64,000 nucleotides of DNA from Macrotrachela quadricornifera (taxonomy: Eukaryota > Rotifera > Eurotatoria > Philodinida > Philodinidae), in NCBI GenBank assembly GCA_022393335.1, contig JAJEKB010020480.1, positions 491,681-555,680 on the forward strand, in the 5' to 3' direction. The notes under the pieces were generated by a model. That model was not told where the DNA came from. It did not search any database and saw only the letters and a list, made by a program, of their open reading frames with translations. The position numbers were made by a program, and so were the translations under genes. Below are positions 11,966 to 24,480 of this stretch, in pieces (positions within the stretch are counted from its first letter, which is position 1; every line of letters starts with the position of its first letter).

Positions 11966-12247
11966 TTATTTTCCTTTAATTCTCATGCATTTATCTGGTC
12001 GAAAATGTTTTTTAACACAAACATTTGGTTGACAACATGGTATCACGCCAAATTTGCATGAAACACAAATGGAATTTGTTGCTCGTTTTTCTAAACCATC
12101 ATTATTTTCTTCTCGTAAAATCATACGAACTTCTTCTTCTTCAGTTGAACCCATGTCATCATCAAGAAGAAAATTTTTACTTTCACATAATGATACCATA
12201 AGAATAACAACCAAAACACCAAAAAGGATCAATGATTTTATTTTCAT
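11966..12247 (-). CDS. Secreted knottin-like cysteine-rich peptide precursor
   Basis: An intronless 93-residue precursor. Residues 1-23 are a strong signal peptide. Residues 24-55 are an acidic propeptide (run of four Glu) ending in the dibasic site EKR55. The mature peptide of about 38 residues has six Cys at 61, 64, 71, 72, 77 and 87, giving the order C-C-CC-C-C with an adjacent Cys pair. That order is shared by inhibitor-cystine-knot peptides in venoms and in innate immunity. The first loop (two residues) is shorter than usual for knottins. The chain ends in Gly-Lys, which could allow C-terminal amidation. Function could be antimicrobial, neuropeptide-like or toxin-like, and the sequence alone does not decide. 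A TATA box lies 98 bp upstream. Confidence 0.75.
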   Translation of the reverse strand: MKIKSLILFGVLVVILMVSLCESKNFLLDDDMGSTEEEEVRMILREENNDGLEKRATNSICVSCKFGVIPCCQPNVCVKKHFRPDKCMRIKGK

Positions 12248-12344
12248 ACTGATGGAAATAATATTTTATTAATTCAATATTAAGAACTATGTAATGTATC
12301 TTGATCAAACGTCAACTGTATGTTATCGATATCGTTTGTTAGTC

Positions 12345-12353
12345 TTTATATAC
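12345..12353 (-). promoter_or_regulatory. TATA box of the knottin-like gene
   Basis: The minus strand reads TATATAAAG about 98 bp upstream of the ATG at 12247. Confidence 0.5.
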
Positions 12354-13593
12354 TTTCGCTATAACCTTGACTTACAAATGAATAACATCGATTTATGTAT
12401 TTTTTTTTGGACTATATATATAATTAAAAATACATAGAGAAAGAAATTACTTCTTAGAATATTGTATGTGGTGGATCTAAGCGTTTGATATATTGGTAAT
12501 TATTTTCAAAGACAAGTTGACATTTATGTTAAATAAAATGGTACGAAGTTCTTATATACTTTTTAATTCATCATTTGAAATGATTATTTTGCAATAAAGG
12601 AATACAATGTATAGATGATTTATTACATTGTTTTAATCTAACAGCAGTTTGTTTATAGTTTTACTTGTTGAAGTATTAAATCTAAAACTAATTTTAGTAT
12701 AAAGAAAAAACCAATTGAAATTTTTTTTTATGAATTATCGGCTATGATGTTCATGGAACTACTTTACAGCTTTAATTGTTTTTATATTAGTATGAACACA
12801 TCTTTATATACGACGATAGAAAGTGAAGTGTAATGATCATTTATAGTTATAAATGAGTGTTTCCGTACGGACTAAATTTAATAAATGGCGGAACGAATTG
12901 TTTTAATAACCTGTATAGCAGAAGCAATTATCGGCTCTTGATAGGCTCGATGCGAAGGTTTTATTCTGATATGAAAGAAATTTTATTGATATGTTGTTAA
13001 CGAAACTAAATATCTTTCCATCTCTTACGATGTTTAAGATATTAGATATTACAAAAATACCATTTGTTCAATCTCTAAATGAGACATTTTTAAACTTAAT
13101 TGTTTCTACTTCAAAAATCATAAAACATCTCAGTTAAATCAATTCCATATCGGATCCGATCAGCCGATAAAATCTGAGCGTTAGATCGAACAAAATATTC
13201 CAATGATCGAATTCCATCAGAAATTATCGGATTGAACTATTTATATTTTCTGAGCTACCATACACTTCCGTCGGATTACATCTGAAGTTATTGGATAGAT
13301 AATGGATGATAGATAAAAATTTTTCAGAAATATTTTAAACATTTCGAACTTACAATATCTGTCAGATTTCAGCGGAAGGTATCGGACACATATAGATACA
13401 TGTATGAGAAGCTTTCAAATATATTTTGAGAATATATTCTATCAACCTTGCATTTCTTTGCTAATGACATTGATTATTTTGAAAGAATTATGAGTAAAAT
13501 TTAAACATTCTAGTTTTTATTCATATTGTAAAGTAAAATTTTTTGATTTAAAAAAACAAAAACTTTCATGTTATAGATGAGCATTTAGAACAA
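12354..13593. other. Intergenic, with degenerate CGGAT-rich patch
   Basis: No gene is seen. From about 13148 to 13385 the words TCGGAT, ATCCGA and ATCGGA recur in both orientations. This resembles the denser patch at 61196-61350 and is perhaps a decayed copy of the same repeat. Confidence 0.4.
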
Positions 13594-14340
13594 TTATGCT
13601 TTGGTATACTTGAAATCACGAATAATTATTTCGACTTCTTTACCATCACTTGGTGGTCTACCTTTAAAGGCCCATAAGTTCATATGTATAGGAGCACTAA
13701 TATAAGGCATAGCTGGTGTGAAGGCTGCTGATGTTGTATATGAATAAAAAATATTCTGATCTGGTGATGTCATATGACCATGTTGACTTTGAAAGACAAC
13801 ATTAGAAGGATTCCAAGTAAATTGATGAGTTGTATACGTTCCTTGAAGAGACATACGTATACCAGATGATGATTCTGCTTTAGCAGCACCTAATGTATGT
13901 GGATAAATTGTATAAAAAATATTTGATGCTTCTGGTTCTGTTCGACCCCATTTAGTCACTTCAATATCAATTTCATTTGTACCATCAATACCTCCATAAG
14001 TAAATAGACCTAATACTACATTGGCATCAAGTTTATCGATTGGCCCATCAATAAACCATCGAAATGTTCCAAAATTAAATCTGACCTTTGTATACAATTC
14101 AGCACATGTCCATCCATCTGTTGTGGGTGAACGACGAAGTTTTAAATGCAATTTGTTATTTGCATCGAGCCATACATTATTTGAGTCCCAGTTATTTGGA
14201 CCTATAATGGAGAAGAGAAGAATTTATTATATTCCCACATTAATTAAAAAAATACTTACCAGGTCCGCGATTTTGACCATCACGCAGAAACCATTCATAT
14301 CCTGCCCAATGAATCGATTTTTCAGCACTACCAACAGATA
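13594..14340 (-). CDS. Glycoside hydrolase family 16-like enzyme (5' exon not found)
   Basis: Two exons are clear: 14260..14340, then 13594..14201 after a 58 bp GTAAGT...TATAG intron. Together they encode about 229 residues of a concanavalin-like GH16 fold. The motif NEIDIEVTKWG contains E-x-D-x-E, the nucleophile and acid/base signature of lichenase-type GH16 enzymes. Upstream, the stretch WAGYEWFLRDGQNRGPGPNN resembles the N-terminal strands of bacterial GH16 proteins. A good acceptor (TTTTTTAG) at 14341-14342 shows that at least one more 5' exon, presumably with a signal peptide, should exist, but none in the needed phase is visible within 100 bp. Either a longer intron intervenes or the 5' end was lost to the foreign-looking sequence at 14880-15240. 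Likely role: beta-glucan hydrolysis. Bacterial-type similarity suggests horizontal transfer (inference). Confidence 0.75.
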
Positions 14341-14342
14341 CT

Positions 14343-14879
14343 AAAAAATAAAAAATGATAATTTAATTTTATGTAATTAATGATAATTTTAGAAACAAAA
14401 CTTGCGTACTCTTACTAAAAAAAACATTACGAGGGATGTCATAATATCTTAAAGCTGGGTATCGAGATTTATAAGGTACTTAGTAGGAGAGTATCTTCAA
14501 AAAATCAACGCGTATCCATCCCCATAATATTGAAAATTTTGAAAATTTGGGTGTAACGGGATGGATATGACAAAATTTTCAATACCCCTGTATTTTTTAA
14601 ATTTCTTGCGTGGCGGTTGTACTGGATTGGTCGACGTGAACCGTATTGTTCCTAGTGTGCGATATTTTTTCTTTGGAATGCAGTTGGTGGTATCCAAGTT
14701 TGAGAGCTTTCATGTGTTTTTCTAAGGTCGATCCTCGAATTATTGAGCCATAGCGATTAGAAGGTTGAGTGGAAGATGCGAATGAGTGTCTTAGTTGTTT
14801 TATTTTTGGTAGGTAGACATGTTTATTGTGGCGTGTGGTATTCTGAAATCAGTTATGTGGGTTCTTTCTGAGTGAGCTA
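14343..14879. other. Region upstream of the GH16 gene, no exon identified
   Basis: I looked here for the missing first exon. A short ATG frame at about 14427 has a GTAAGA donor, but its phase does not match the exon at 14340. The minus-strand open frame at 14497-14697 has no signal peptide. Confidence 0.35.
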
Positions 14880-15240
14880 CTGAAGTCCCATGGAGTTCGA
14901 TGCATTTTAACTATAATGGTCCGCGTTTAGGAGGACATCAGCCGGTCAGCATGGCAGAGCTGATCTGAACAGAGTGGAGTGAAATGTTCTGGTAAGCTTG
15001 TGGCACATAGTCTGCGAGCGTGCAGCGGAATGCGAAAATCTTTCTCAGCGCTTAAAATTTTCTTCCACCAATCGTTACCCTGTCGTTCATCGTAGGACCA
15101 TATGTGTGCTGAAACGAAACCCGCTATCATCGGCGCGTACTGTGATATGCTATAATCATTTCCCCTCTAATCCGCATGCCGGGGGGCGGGCGCTTGAAAC
15201 GGTTCGGTTCCCAATCGTACTTCCGTGTGGTTAGTAGTGG
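14880..15240. other. Compositionally distinct, GC-richer island
   Basis: Base composition changes sharply from the surrounding DNA, with words such as GGTCCGCGTTTAGGAGG and CCGGGGGGCGGGCGC. Open frames exist on both strands (14927-15130 minus, 14998-15234 plus), but no domain is recognisable. AATAAA follows at about 15257. It could be a solo LTR or another inserted element, but I could not define its ends. Confidence 0.4.
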
Positions 15241-18200
15241 CAGTCTGTGTGTGTAGGAATAAATCCTTCTTTTCCTGTTTCTATTATGAATTTAGATGAA
15301 ATTTGATTTTTTGTATTGTGTCAATCTGAAGGCTGCATTATTTGACAAAGATTGATATTGAGACAGAGCTTTGGGAGTAGTGTTCGCGAAGGAGGAAAGT
15401 TTTAGTTATGGTTGCTCAAAATTTATCACGTTTCCAGCGGTCAAATGAATTATATTAGTGTTGAAATTCTCATACAATGCCAATTATTCCAGGAAAACTA
15501 CCGAATTAAATTATTCTAGATTTTTCATAACTTTTATTTATACTCTTTCAAATTGTGATAGAATGCAAACCATTAGAAGGGGTGGAAGAAAAATTCAAGA
15601 ATGAAAGAAGTTCAACTAGTGTACACAAATTGAAAGTATTTGTATCATACATACCAACCTAAAAGATTAGGTTTAATTATTGAATAGCTGAAAGTTGAAT
15701 GAGTGTATTTCAAATATACAAATATCAGTTCAAATATGCAACTATTCAACTGTTAAGGGCAAGACAGCACTCGTCAGAATTGTCAGATCTTCTGAAAAGT
15801 GAGAAGTTTCTGAAATTTGAATCCGTTTCTGATTTTCTTCTATCATTTTGGTTTTGGTGCTTTTTTCTAATTTTTCGATTTCTCAGTTTCTTTATGTTAT
15901 AATTTCGTTAGTGAAATAAAATAAGATTTCATTCCAGTAAAAGAACTCCATCGTAGGCGACTTTTATTAATTTTTGATGAACTAGCTAAAGAATATTTTC
16001 GTTATTTTGTCTTTATTCATCATGATATATCTTCGAAAATCAGGAATCAGTTAGTGAACAGAAACTGAATAAAGCATTGAATGTCTCCATGTCAAAATCA
16101 AATGATAAAATCCTATCAGAAATTATTGAAATGACGCTTTTGACAAAATCGTAACGATTTTGATGAAATTTGCGGCGTTTTTCGTTAAGAGCCGAAGATA
16201 TCCGACATCTAGTTCTATTGGTTCAGGTCAGTACGTTAAAGCAATAGCTATCAGCTTTCAAAAAGGATCCTTTCTGATTAATTTCTGATTTTCAAGTTTT
16301 TCATCTTGGAACCCTCATTTGTAGGTCAAATATGACTCACTTTTCACATGCATCTTTTTGAAATAAAACTTCGGAAAACAGAGCTAACTTGCTTTTTTTA
16401 TTCGTTTGATCAAAAAAACAGTATTTGTTTTTCGGGTGTTCTCGTATAAATGAGATTTTCACCTTGAAAATTAGTTCAGGGAATAGAATTCTCTACCGAT
16501 CTATGTATGTATTTCTTTTTAGTTTAGAGTAAATTTCTTGATTAGGAAATGCGAAATACTAGAGAGCACTTAAGTCTGTTTTTCCTTGGAAAAAAAATAT
16601 TTTAATTGTAAAACACCTCTATTCATAGACAGTATTTCTTAATGTGAAATGAAAATGAAATAAATGCGTTCACTTAAACTTTTGTTATTTATTGTACTAT
16701 ATATACTATGCACCATAATCATGTGTATGAGATAAAAGAAAAAAATTCGATATCTTTTTGTACAAATTCATTATAAAATTGACAAGATTTATTTAGATTA
16801 ACTATTGAATATTTTGTATTTGTGATATAGAACTTAGACTATATGTGTACTAATTATAAACAATTGGCTTTGCTCAATATAAACATGTATAGAATGTAAA
16901 CCATGACAAAATCAGGTAAGACGTTTTTTTGATATGGAACAATTTCTGTCATCAACTCTATTAAATTAATTGGATCATGAAAATGAAAATATGTTACATA
17001 CTCAATTTGGTTGTAGTAGTTGTTGTTGATCGCGTCGTGGTCGTAGTATTTGTTGTTGATCGTTTTGTAGTTGACTTGATTGTTGCGCTTGTTCTTAATC
17101 CTTTAGTAATTAATGAAAAAGAAAAATATATAATCACTACATCATCATTCTATGTTTGATGTGGAGCATTTCGAGAACCAACTCGAGGCACGATTAATTT
17201 TCGAGATCTACAATAATTACAGAACTCGAATGAAAATTTCTTCGGATCCTAGCAGTTCTAAAGAGTATCTGAATCACTTAAATATTGATATGGCCATTTA
17301 GATAAGATACCCCATTACATTTTTTTTGTACAAGTTCAACAATTTTTCGAAGAAATGCCATATTTTTACTAGTTAAATTACACATATAGTCACTTCAAAA
17401 AAAAATATTTGGGAATTGAACTAATATCTGAAGAGAAAGATATTAATTGTACGATATGCAGTAAAAGAGTTGCTATTGGAAATATTAACTGAAGTGTTAA
17501 AAACTCTGCCATTTTAGGAGATATTTACAAATGGCATATTCATAATTCTTGTAAAATTATCAAAATTGTACACATTATTTGCCCTCTGAGTAGTCGCAAT
17601 TTGACTAGATATTCCATTCGTAGACAAATCATATAATACCTTATCTGTAATTTTCATTCAACTTGTTCTTACTAAAACATTTGCCTTACCATCCGATATG
17701 TTTTTAAATATCCGAAAACAAATTTAAGTATTTGATTGTTGTAATTATCATAAGAGGGAGTGCTCAAATAAAAATAAGTTATTAGCATGGTGCTTGTACT
17801 ATAACTAGTGAAAATATAACATTTTCCCGAAAAATACTTGAAGCAGTATAAAAAATAGAGAAAATAATAGAATATTCTATCTAATTGGTCACTCTTATGT
17901 TCTAAATTGTCTAACATTGGATATCAAATTTTCAGCATTTTAAATCATAGAACAAGATATTTTCGTAGATTGTAAAGCTATAACCATTTTCTTTGATATA
18001 TATACTTAATTAGAATTGCTCATTGAATTGAAAATTTGGTATTAAATCTTGCAATCAAATGACATTCAATAAGCTCTAGTAATTGCTAAAATGTTTGATT
18101 TCTCTTAATACAAAAGATAATTCTTTATTTCAAATTTCCAAGAATTTATGGGAGCTTGTCTGTAAAGAATTCTGAAATAGTTTCATTTATGAACTACTGG

Positions 18201-20587
18201 AAGTATATTTGAAATTATTACGATAGACGTATCAATTGACCTACCAGTCGTAATTTGATCTTCCAGATGTGGTGTCATTGTGTTTTCTAAAAAATAAGGT
18301 AATTATTTTTCAAATTGAAATAAAAATATTTTTATCAACAATTTACTCAGCAAAGTCATTTAAAGAAAGAGCAACTAATATTTGCAAAAGATTGATCTTA
18401 ATCCTTTAGAGAGGGATTTTTTTTCGCTCAAAAAAATTCTTTTTCTCTATGCATATCATCATAAATCAATCTAAACTTCTATTCTACAATAAAAATTTAT
18501 GAAAACGCGCCTTTATAAATTTTTCAAAGTGTGATACAAATCAACATGTGTAAAACCAACTTACTATATTTCTGTAGAGACAAGAATTTTTTTTGCAGGA
18601 TTTCAGACTAGAAAAATTTTCCCTGAAAATCAACTGTGTTATATTTTTTATTCACTATTGATTATCGTATTCTTCTGATTGGAAGTTATTTCTATAATTA
18701 TATTCGAGAATTTTTCTATCCATTTTTGTTATGTTTAGATTTCATATTGTTTACATATAGATGTTAATCAAAAATTGTCAACAAATCAAATGGAGATCAT
18801 TATTTTATTTCTACTCATTTTTTCTGATCGAACTTTGTTGAATTTCCTTTTTACATAATTGAAATACGTATTCATTTCTAAATATTTGACAATTTCGAGT
18901 GTAACCATTTTCTAATCTTTGGGGGTATTGTAATGTTTGGCAAGTCTCTTAAAAGGTATTTTACTAACAAAACGATACTCATTATTTCCGTGACCAATGA
19001 TACAAACATTAATTCACGAATTTATGCTGTCATATACTACTAAAACAGAGTAGAATGTTTCTATCATGTATCAAGAATGCAAAAGATGACGTAAATGAGT
19101 TAGAAGACAGTTCGAAATTTGTATAATTTTGACAGCCGATTAAAGGTAGAAAAAAAGAGATTAAGAACAGAATGAAGGCATTAAGCATAGAAATATGGAA
19201 TAATATACATATAAGTACGGATTAAACATTGAAATAAGAAGTAGGTATAGAAAAACGGAGTTAATCATGAAATTAAGAGTCAAAGACGTAAGATTAAAGG
19301 GTTGAGCATAGCAGTAGGAAGTGTGTTTGATAGACTGCGCTTTATTAAAATAAATTCATTTTTCGATGAAAAAAAAGTTTGAGATAGGTCTGTATTTCTT
19401 TAGAATCTTAAAAGTTCGTAAAACGGTGTTAAAAACCAGAACTATACAAAATTCAGTATAAGACTTTTCTTTTATAGAGTAGTCGATCACATGTAATCAT
19501 ATTTTCTAAATCATACCATCGTTATTTTTCCTTACTGATCGTTATTGACAATATCTTTTCTATTCACTGAATGATTTTGTATATTCAAGGCTAAATTGAA
19601 ACTTGAAGAAAAGAAATCGTTAGTACAAAAGTTTTGAGAAAAATATTCTATTTGACATCGTAAAGCCATCAGGTGATTAGCGAGGTAAGGTCCTCAAATG
19701 TCACCTTCTCATCGATCTGATATTTTTCTTTTAAGTAGGATCTGTTGAAACTAGATGAAGGCCAAAAAAATATCGATCCATGATCTCTTAACCAAGAGTT
19801 ACAGTCATTTTAGTGAATTTTCGACCTTTGGCTATACATATATGAAAAAAAAATTTTCTCGCAATGGATCTGTTTGTCATGCTAGTGGATAAGACTAACT
19901 ATATTTGGGCCATCTTATCAGCTTTAACGAAAACTACCAGATACAAAATGCTAGCTGGTAATAGCTTACTGAGATGGTATTATTAAAATTTTAATATATT
20001 GATAAGTTAAGTATACAAAGTGTTTCACTAGTCTTAAAATGCGACAAAATTCGCTTATATGCACACATACAACAATGTCTAGTCATTATGTTTATGTATC
20101 AGTTTCGAGTACTCATGACAACTTTTCAAATGATGTAATATTCAATAACATTATCTTCGATTATAATAATATAAACATGCTAATGTAATGATGAATTTTT
20201 CGAAATCGACATATAAGATTTTGTTAAAAAGATTTTCTAATATAGCATCGAACATATTAACATAAGAAATAATGTAAGTGTAATTAATAACTAGTTATCT
20301 TAATCGTTTAGTCGATGCTCATTACAAGCTATTAGCCATATATTGAGTCAAACAATATGTTCAGTGAGTGACATGAATTGGATGAAATATATGAACACCT
20401 AGTATGTGTTACGAAAAACAGTGTGTTATGTGCAAAACGAAAAAAGGTTTCTTTTTACTAGTAGTTTCCATTTTTTTTTTAATCAAAACAATTATTAAGT
20501 ATATAAATGGAATGATCATAAAAGATTAAGAGGTCGTAAACTGAGAAAAAACGAAAAAGATTTTTTTGTTTTTTCTTGTTTTTAAGG
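15241..20587. other. Long gene-poor stretch
   Basis: More than 5 kb without a supportable gene. Low-complexity patches include a GTTGTTGAT-type repeat at about 17010-17095 (poly-Val on plus, poly-Thr on minus). Another is a purine-rich patch at 19140-19320 in which variants of ATTAAGCATAGAAATA recur. The open frames at 15699-15902, 16977-17159 and 17672-17917 have no motif, start context or splice partner. Confidence 0.45.
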
Positions 20588-20763
20588 CGGCGAATGGGGC
20601 TAAAAACCGTGCGCGGTGTATTTTTTAATGTTTACCATGCATTCTATCAATCGTGTAATTTTGTACAGATCTCTACTAGCTTCCAATATCTATTGAAAAT
20701 ATTTTTTTAAGATTCTTAAAAATCGGAAGATTTGAAAATTCTCTAGGTGGGGAATAAATATCC
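20588..20763 (+). repeat. Dispersed repeat, copy 1 (inverted partner at 23998-24165)
   Basis: About 175 bp shared, in opposite orientation, with 23998-24165. Both contain TTTTTTAATGTTTACCAT and AAAATCGGAAGATTTGAAAA. No coding potential. Confidence 0.75.
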
Positions 20764-22413
20764 CATTGAGCCTCAAAGGATTATAATAAACAATCTATCA
20801 TTTTCACACATTCATGTAACGTATAAGCGTAACTCAAACATTCTGTTATATAATTATTCCATTTAGCCATACAAGAACGCATCAAAAACATCAAAGCCTT
20901 TGTAGAAATAGAAACGCGTATGAATTATGACTTTTCAAGGAGCACTATGCACTCTCATGACGCAACGTTGATTTAAAAGGTCGCTTATGCTGGCAAAACG
21001 CTCGTATCCACGTAAACAATTGGATGCACGTTTTATCACCTGTCGCAGATTTTAAGGAACGCTTTCAAGTGTATACGACTGTAGAAAATATTGTTATCGT
21101 AAATACAACAGTTTACTTAGATAAAATTGATATTTTCATTTCTGACGTGATCTAATAAAAGTTCTCATTTTATTTAAACTATTTTATGTTTCTTGAGTAG
21201 TCTAATGGGGCGATTCATAACTTGTATTGTAATTACAATTGACATAAAAATTTATCTTCAAACATTTTGCTGCTCTAAGAAAATAACGTTGATTGGATCT
21301 TTTTAATTTAGTTTTGAAGGACTATCATCGAATTAAGCAATGTATAAAAATTCTGCTAATAATCCCTTTGGAAAACCTTATGTTCGTACTTTTACTCTAT
21401 TTATACTGCATATATAACCGATTTTTCTCTTAGTCTCATTCTATCAATGTATTCTATAAAACTTTCTTCCGTGACACATCTACTGTTGATGAATTCTACG
21501 TAACATTCTTTTCTGTTATCATTATCCGCACTCCCATCAGTCAAAAGTTATCGTTCCTAATGTGTGACTCATTTAAAATTTATAGTTTAACCAAGATAAA
21601 TGTTTGATTGTCTTTGACTATTTCATAACAATGTTTTGTTTTCAATTATTTTCATTTATTTTCCAAAGACATCAAATTCTCAAAGTTTTATTTACATTTA
21701 AACTCAAATTAGATAACTTAAGAACTTCTCAAAAAGTTATCTGAAAGGTATGTGTATATCAGATTCTTTTATATCAACATTCCAAATACGTACGAGAATA
21801 TTTGATTGCATGACATTTGATATGAAAGATTTGAAAAAAATATATCTGTTAGAAAAAGGAATCATAAATTCCCGTTTCAATTTTTAATAAACATATAAAT
21901 AAGAAGAAGTAGTTCCGCTTTTTTGATATGTTAAATATTTGAAAGATAAAATAATGTAATTTGAAGAGTAATAAGAATAATGGAAAGTGTTAAAATTTTT
22001 AAATATTAACTATTCTCAAGACAACAACTAACTTTTATTGTATTTCAATTGAAAAGCATTTTATAAATTTAATATATTTATTGCTATTGCAACTCTTTTT
22101 CTTTTTATTACTCATTCACTATTCTTCACCATTGGAGATTTGATTTTTAACTTTTTAATAAAATCTATTATTCATATGGCTCGTCAACAATTTCAAATTG
22201 ATTAGAATCTCACTGTAGAAATTCGAACAATTAATCTTATTACAAATAATCGATTCATTCTATATAGGTTAGATAAAATTGGAGTTTAATGTATGTATCA
22301 TTTATCAAAGAAAGAATATTGATTATCTACAAAATTAGGAGATCCTACCACATAATTGCTTAATTATTTAAAAAACTACAAATAAATTTATTTCTAATAA
22401 CATAAAATGTATT
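20764..22413. other. Intergenic, no gene seen
   Basis: AT-rich DNA downstream of the BTB gene on its strand. No motif or structural RNA is recognised. Confidence 0.45.
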
Positions 22414-23275
22414 TTACTTACGACAAATATTCAAATCAGGGAATAGCTTTTTGAAAAAAATATTTTCCTGGCTCAACAATTTGTTTAAGTAACAGATGTT
22501 TTCGAATGATTTTTCTCTTAATTGTTTCACAAAATTTTGAAATAATTTTGGATCATAATCAAGAAAAACATTACTTTTATTATCAAATTTTGTAATTTTT
22601 GCAGATGAAACAATATTATTCAAAGTAGAATTAGATATTTGATCAAATGTTTTACGTTGATTTGTAATTATTTGACCACCAACATTAAAAGTAATAATAT
22701 TATTTTCTAATGATGAGATTTGATTAAGATTTAATTTTTTAAGCATCTTTTTAAATGGTTCAATAAGTGAAGGTTGAGAAGGAGGATAATAGTTAATTAT
22801 ATTATTTTTATCTATTATTTGTAATTGATCAAGTAAATGGCGAAAAAGAATTGGATTAAAATCAAAAAAAAAATTTCTTTTTTTATCCATGGGTAATCTT
22901 TGTTCCCAATCACCATTAAACATTATTGAAAGAATTAATTTTGGAGAACGAGTAAGTGTTTCACGAGTTGTCATCATTATTTCACCACCAACATTAAGTT
23001 GAATAACATCTGTATTTTTAATACATTCTTCCAAGTCAGCTTGACTTAAAAGTCGATCTTCATCGCATTTCACACGACGTTGTGGTTTTACAACTGCAAC
23101 AGAATCTTCTTCATGTATTGATTCACTACTTTTCGATTGAATAGAAATCGTAGAAGTGTTGTTGTAATGTATCCATATTATAATAAACAATATGAACTAA
23201 TTTATATAAACATATTTCAAATCTATATTCTTATCAAATGATTAAAATACTTACTATACGTGGAAGAAATGACAT
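22414..23275 (-). CDS. Tandem BTB/T1 (KCTD-like) domain protein
   Basis: Exon 1 (23255..23275, seven codons) and exon 2 (22414..23196) are separated by a 58 bp GTAAGT...TTAG intron, giving 267 residues. Two T1-type BTB domains are visible. The first starts VIQLNVGGEIMMTTRETL (about residues 67-140) and the second starts IITFNVGGQIITNQRKTF (about residues 168-240). LNVGG and FNVGG are the opening strands of potassium-channel tetramerisation domains. No channel pore follows, so KCTD-like adaptor or cullin-3 substrate-receptor roles are likely. Two T1 domains in one short protein is uncommon. The first 20 residues are hydrophobic (SFLPRIFILFIIIWI), which would make a signal anchor if the seven-codon exon is real. 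A TATA box 46 bp upstream supports that start. Confidence 0.72.
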
Positions 23276-23320
23276 ATTTATGTTTTTTCAGAAAGAAAAT
23301 ATGCTATATGTTCTTTTCCT

Positions 23321-23330
23321 AGTATTTATA
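23321..23330 (-). promoter_or_regulatory. TATA box of the tandem BTB gene
   Basis: The minus strand reads TATAAATACT 46 bp upstream of the ATG at 23275, giving a predicted leader of only about 20 nt. Confidence 0.5.
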
Positions 23331-23997
23331 GAAGAAAAGATATGTGTTATCTCTTTTTCATCTTATTAGAGATTATTAATGATGTCATGAATTATTCTTA
23401 AATATGATGACAAGGAAGTAAACAAGAAAAAGAATCTTTATACTTCTTTTTTTCTAAATAATATCGTTACTATCACAGCAAAATGTATTATCGTCTTAAA
23501 AATATTTTATTTGCGTCCATTTTATCTTTTATACATATAACGGTTCGAAATTAGATAATATCGACGTACAGAAAGAAAGAGAATTTTGTATCTCTACAGA
23601 TATTCATATGCACATTTAATAAAATCCGAAGATGAATAAATCTATACGAAAAATGAAAGAAATAAATTAGAAGAAAAGCATGTATTCATTATAAAAAAAT
23701 TTATATAGTTATTTCTATAACAAGAAACGCTCATTCTATGGATTCGCTGACCCTTTTCTGGAAGAAATTTAGTATAATTATCATAGAAATTAATTTCGAT
23801 TTTGATTATATTATATCTCACAGTCTTCTTAATCACATGAAAGCTAGGGAACTAACATCCACTCTTTAGTGATGATCGTTTCATAGAAATATTCCTATCT
23901 GTGATTTATACATATAATAATCGTCATTTTAACTCATTTCTTCATGGAATAAGCCTTATTTATTGTATTCACGCTAACCTTATGAGGTCCAGTAGGA
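23331..23997. other. Intergenic, no gene seen
   Basis: Upstream of the BTB gene. The minus-strand open frames at 23642-23836 and 23934-24140 have no motif, and the second lies mostly inside the dispersed repeat. Confidence 0.45.
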
Positions 23998-24165
23998 TAT
24001 ATATTTCTCACCTCAAGAATTTTCAAATCTTCCGATTTTTGAGAATCTTGGAGATATGTTTTCAATAAATATTGAAAACTGGTGAAGATCCGTACAAAGC
24101 TACATAGATGATAGAGTGTATGGTAAACATTAAAAAACACACCGTGCCATGTATTTTCAGCCTCC
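23998..24165 (-). repeat. Dispersed repeat, copy 2 (inverted partner of 20588-20763)
   Basis: Reverse complement of copy 1 with scattered substitutions. The pair flanks the BTB gene at a distance of 3.2 kb. Confidence 0.75.
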
Positions 24166-24480
24166 CAAAAGAGTCAATTTTCGTTAGAAGTTTTGAAACC
24201 ACGATAGATACGTAGGGAGATAACTCGTCCTTGGATCTTTCAGATATAGTATGATTTTTTATTCGAAACCTCCTTTTTGGCTAAAAATTTTGATGATTGC
24301 TGTAATCAACTGCTTGTAAAACATGCTTGTTTTCTCGATTTATGATCTTTTAATCTTGTGATCGAGATCTATCTGTTCAAATTCATTCAGTATATTTAGT
24401 TGTTTTTTTTTGTTGAAAAGTGCATGTCACGATATAGGGAACTACAGTTTCTTTTTTAAAGTAAGCTTTATTTTTATTAT

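Noticed and set aside
16977..17159. Poly-Val membrane-like ORF
   Set aside because: Produced by a GTTGTTGAT-type microsatellite; the opposite strand gives poly-Thr/Gln equally well.
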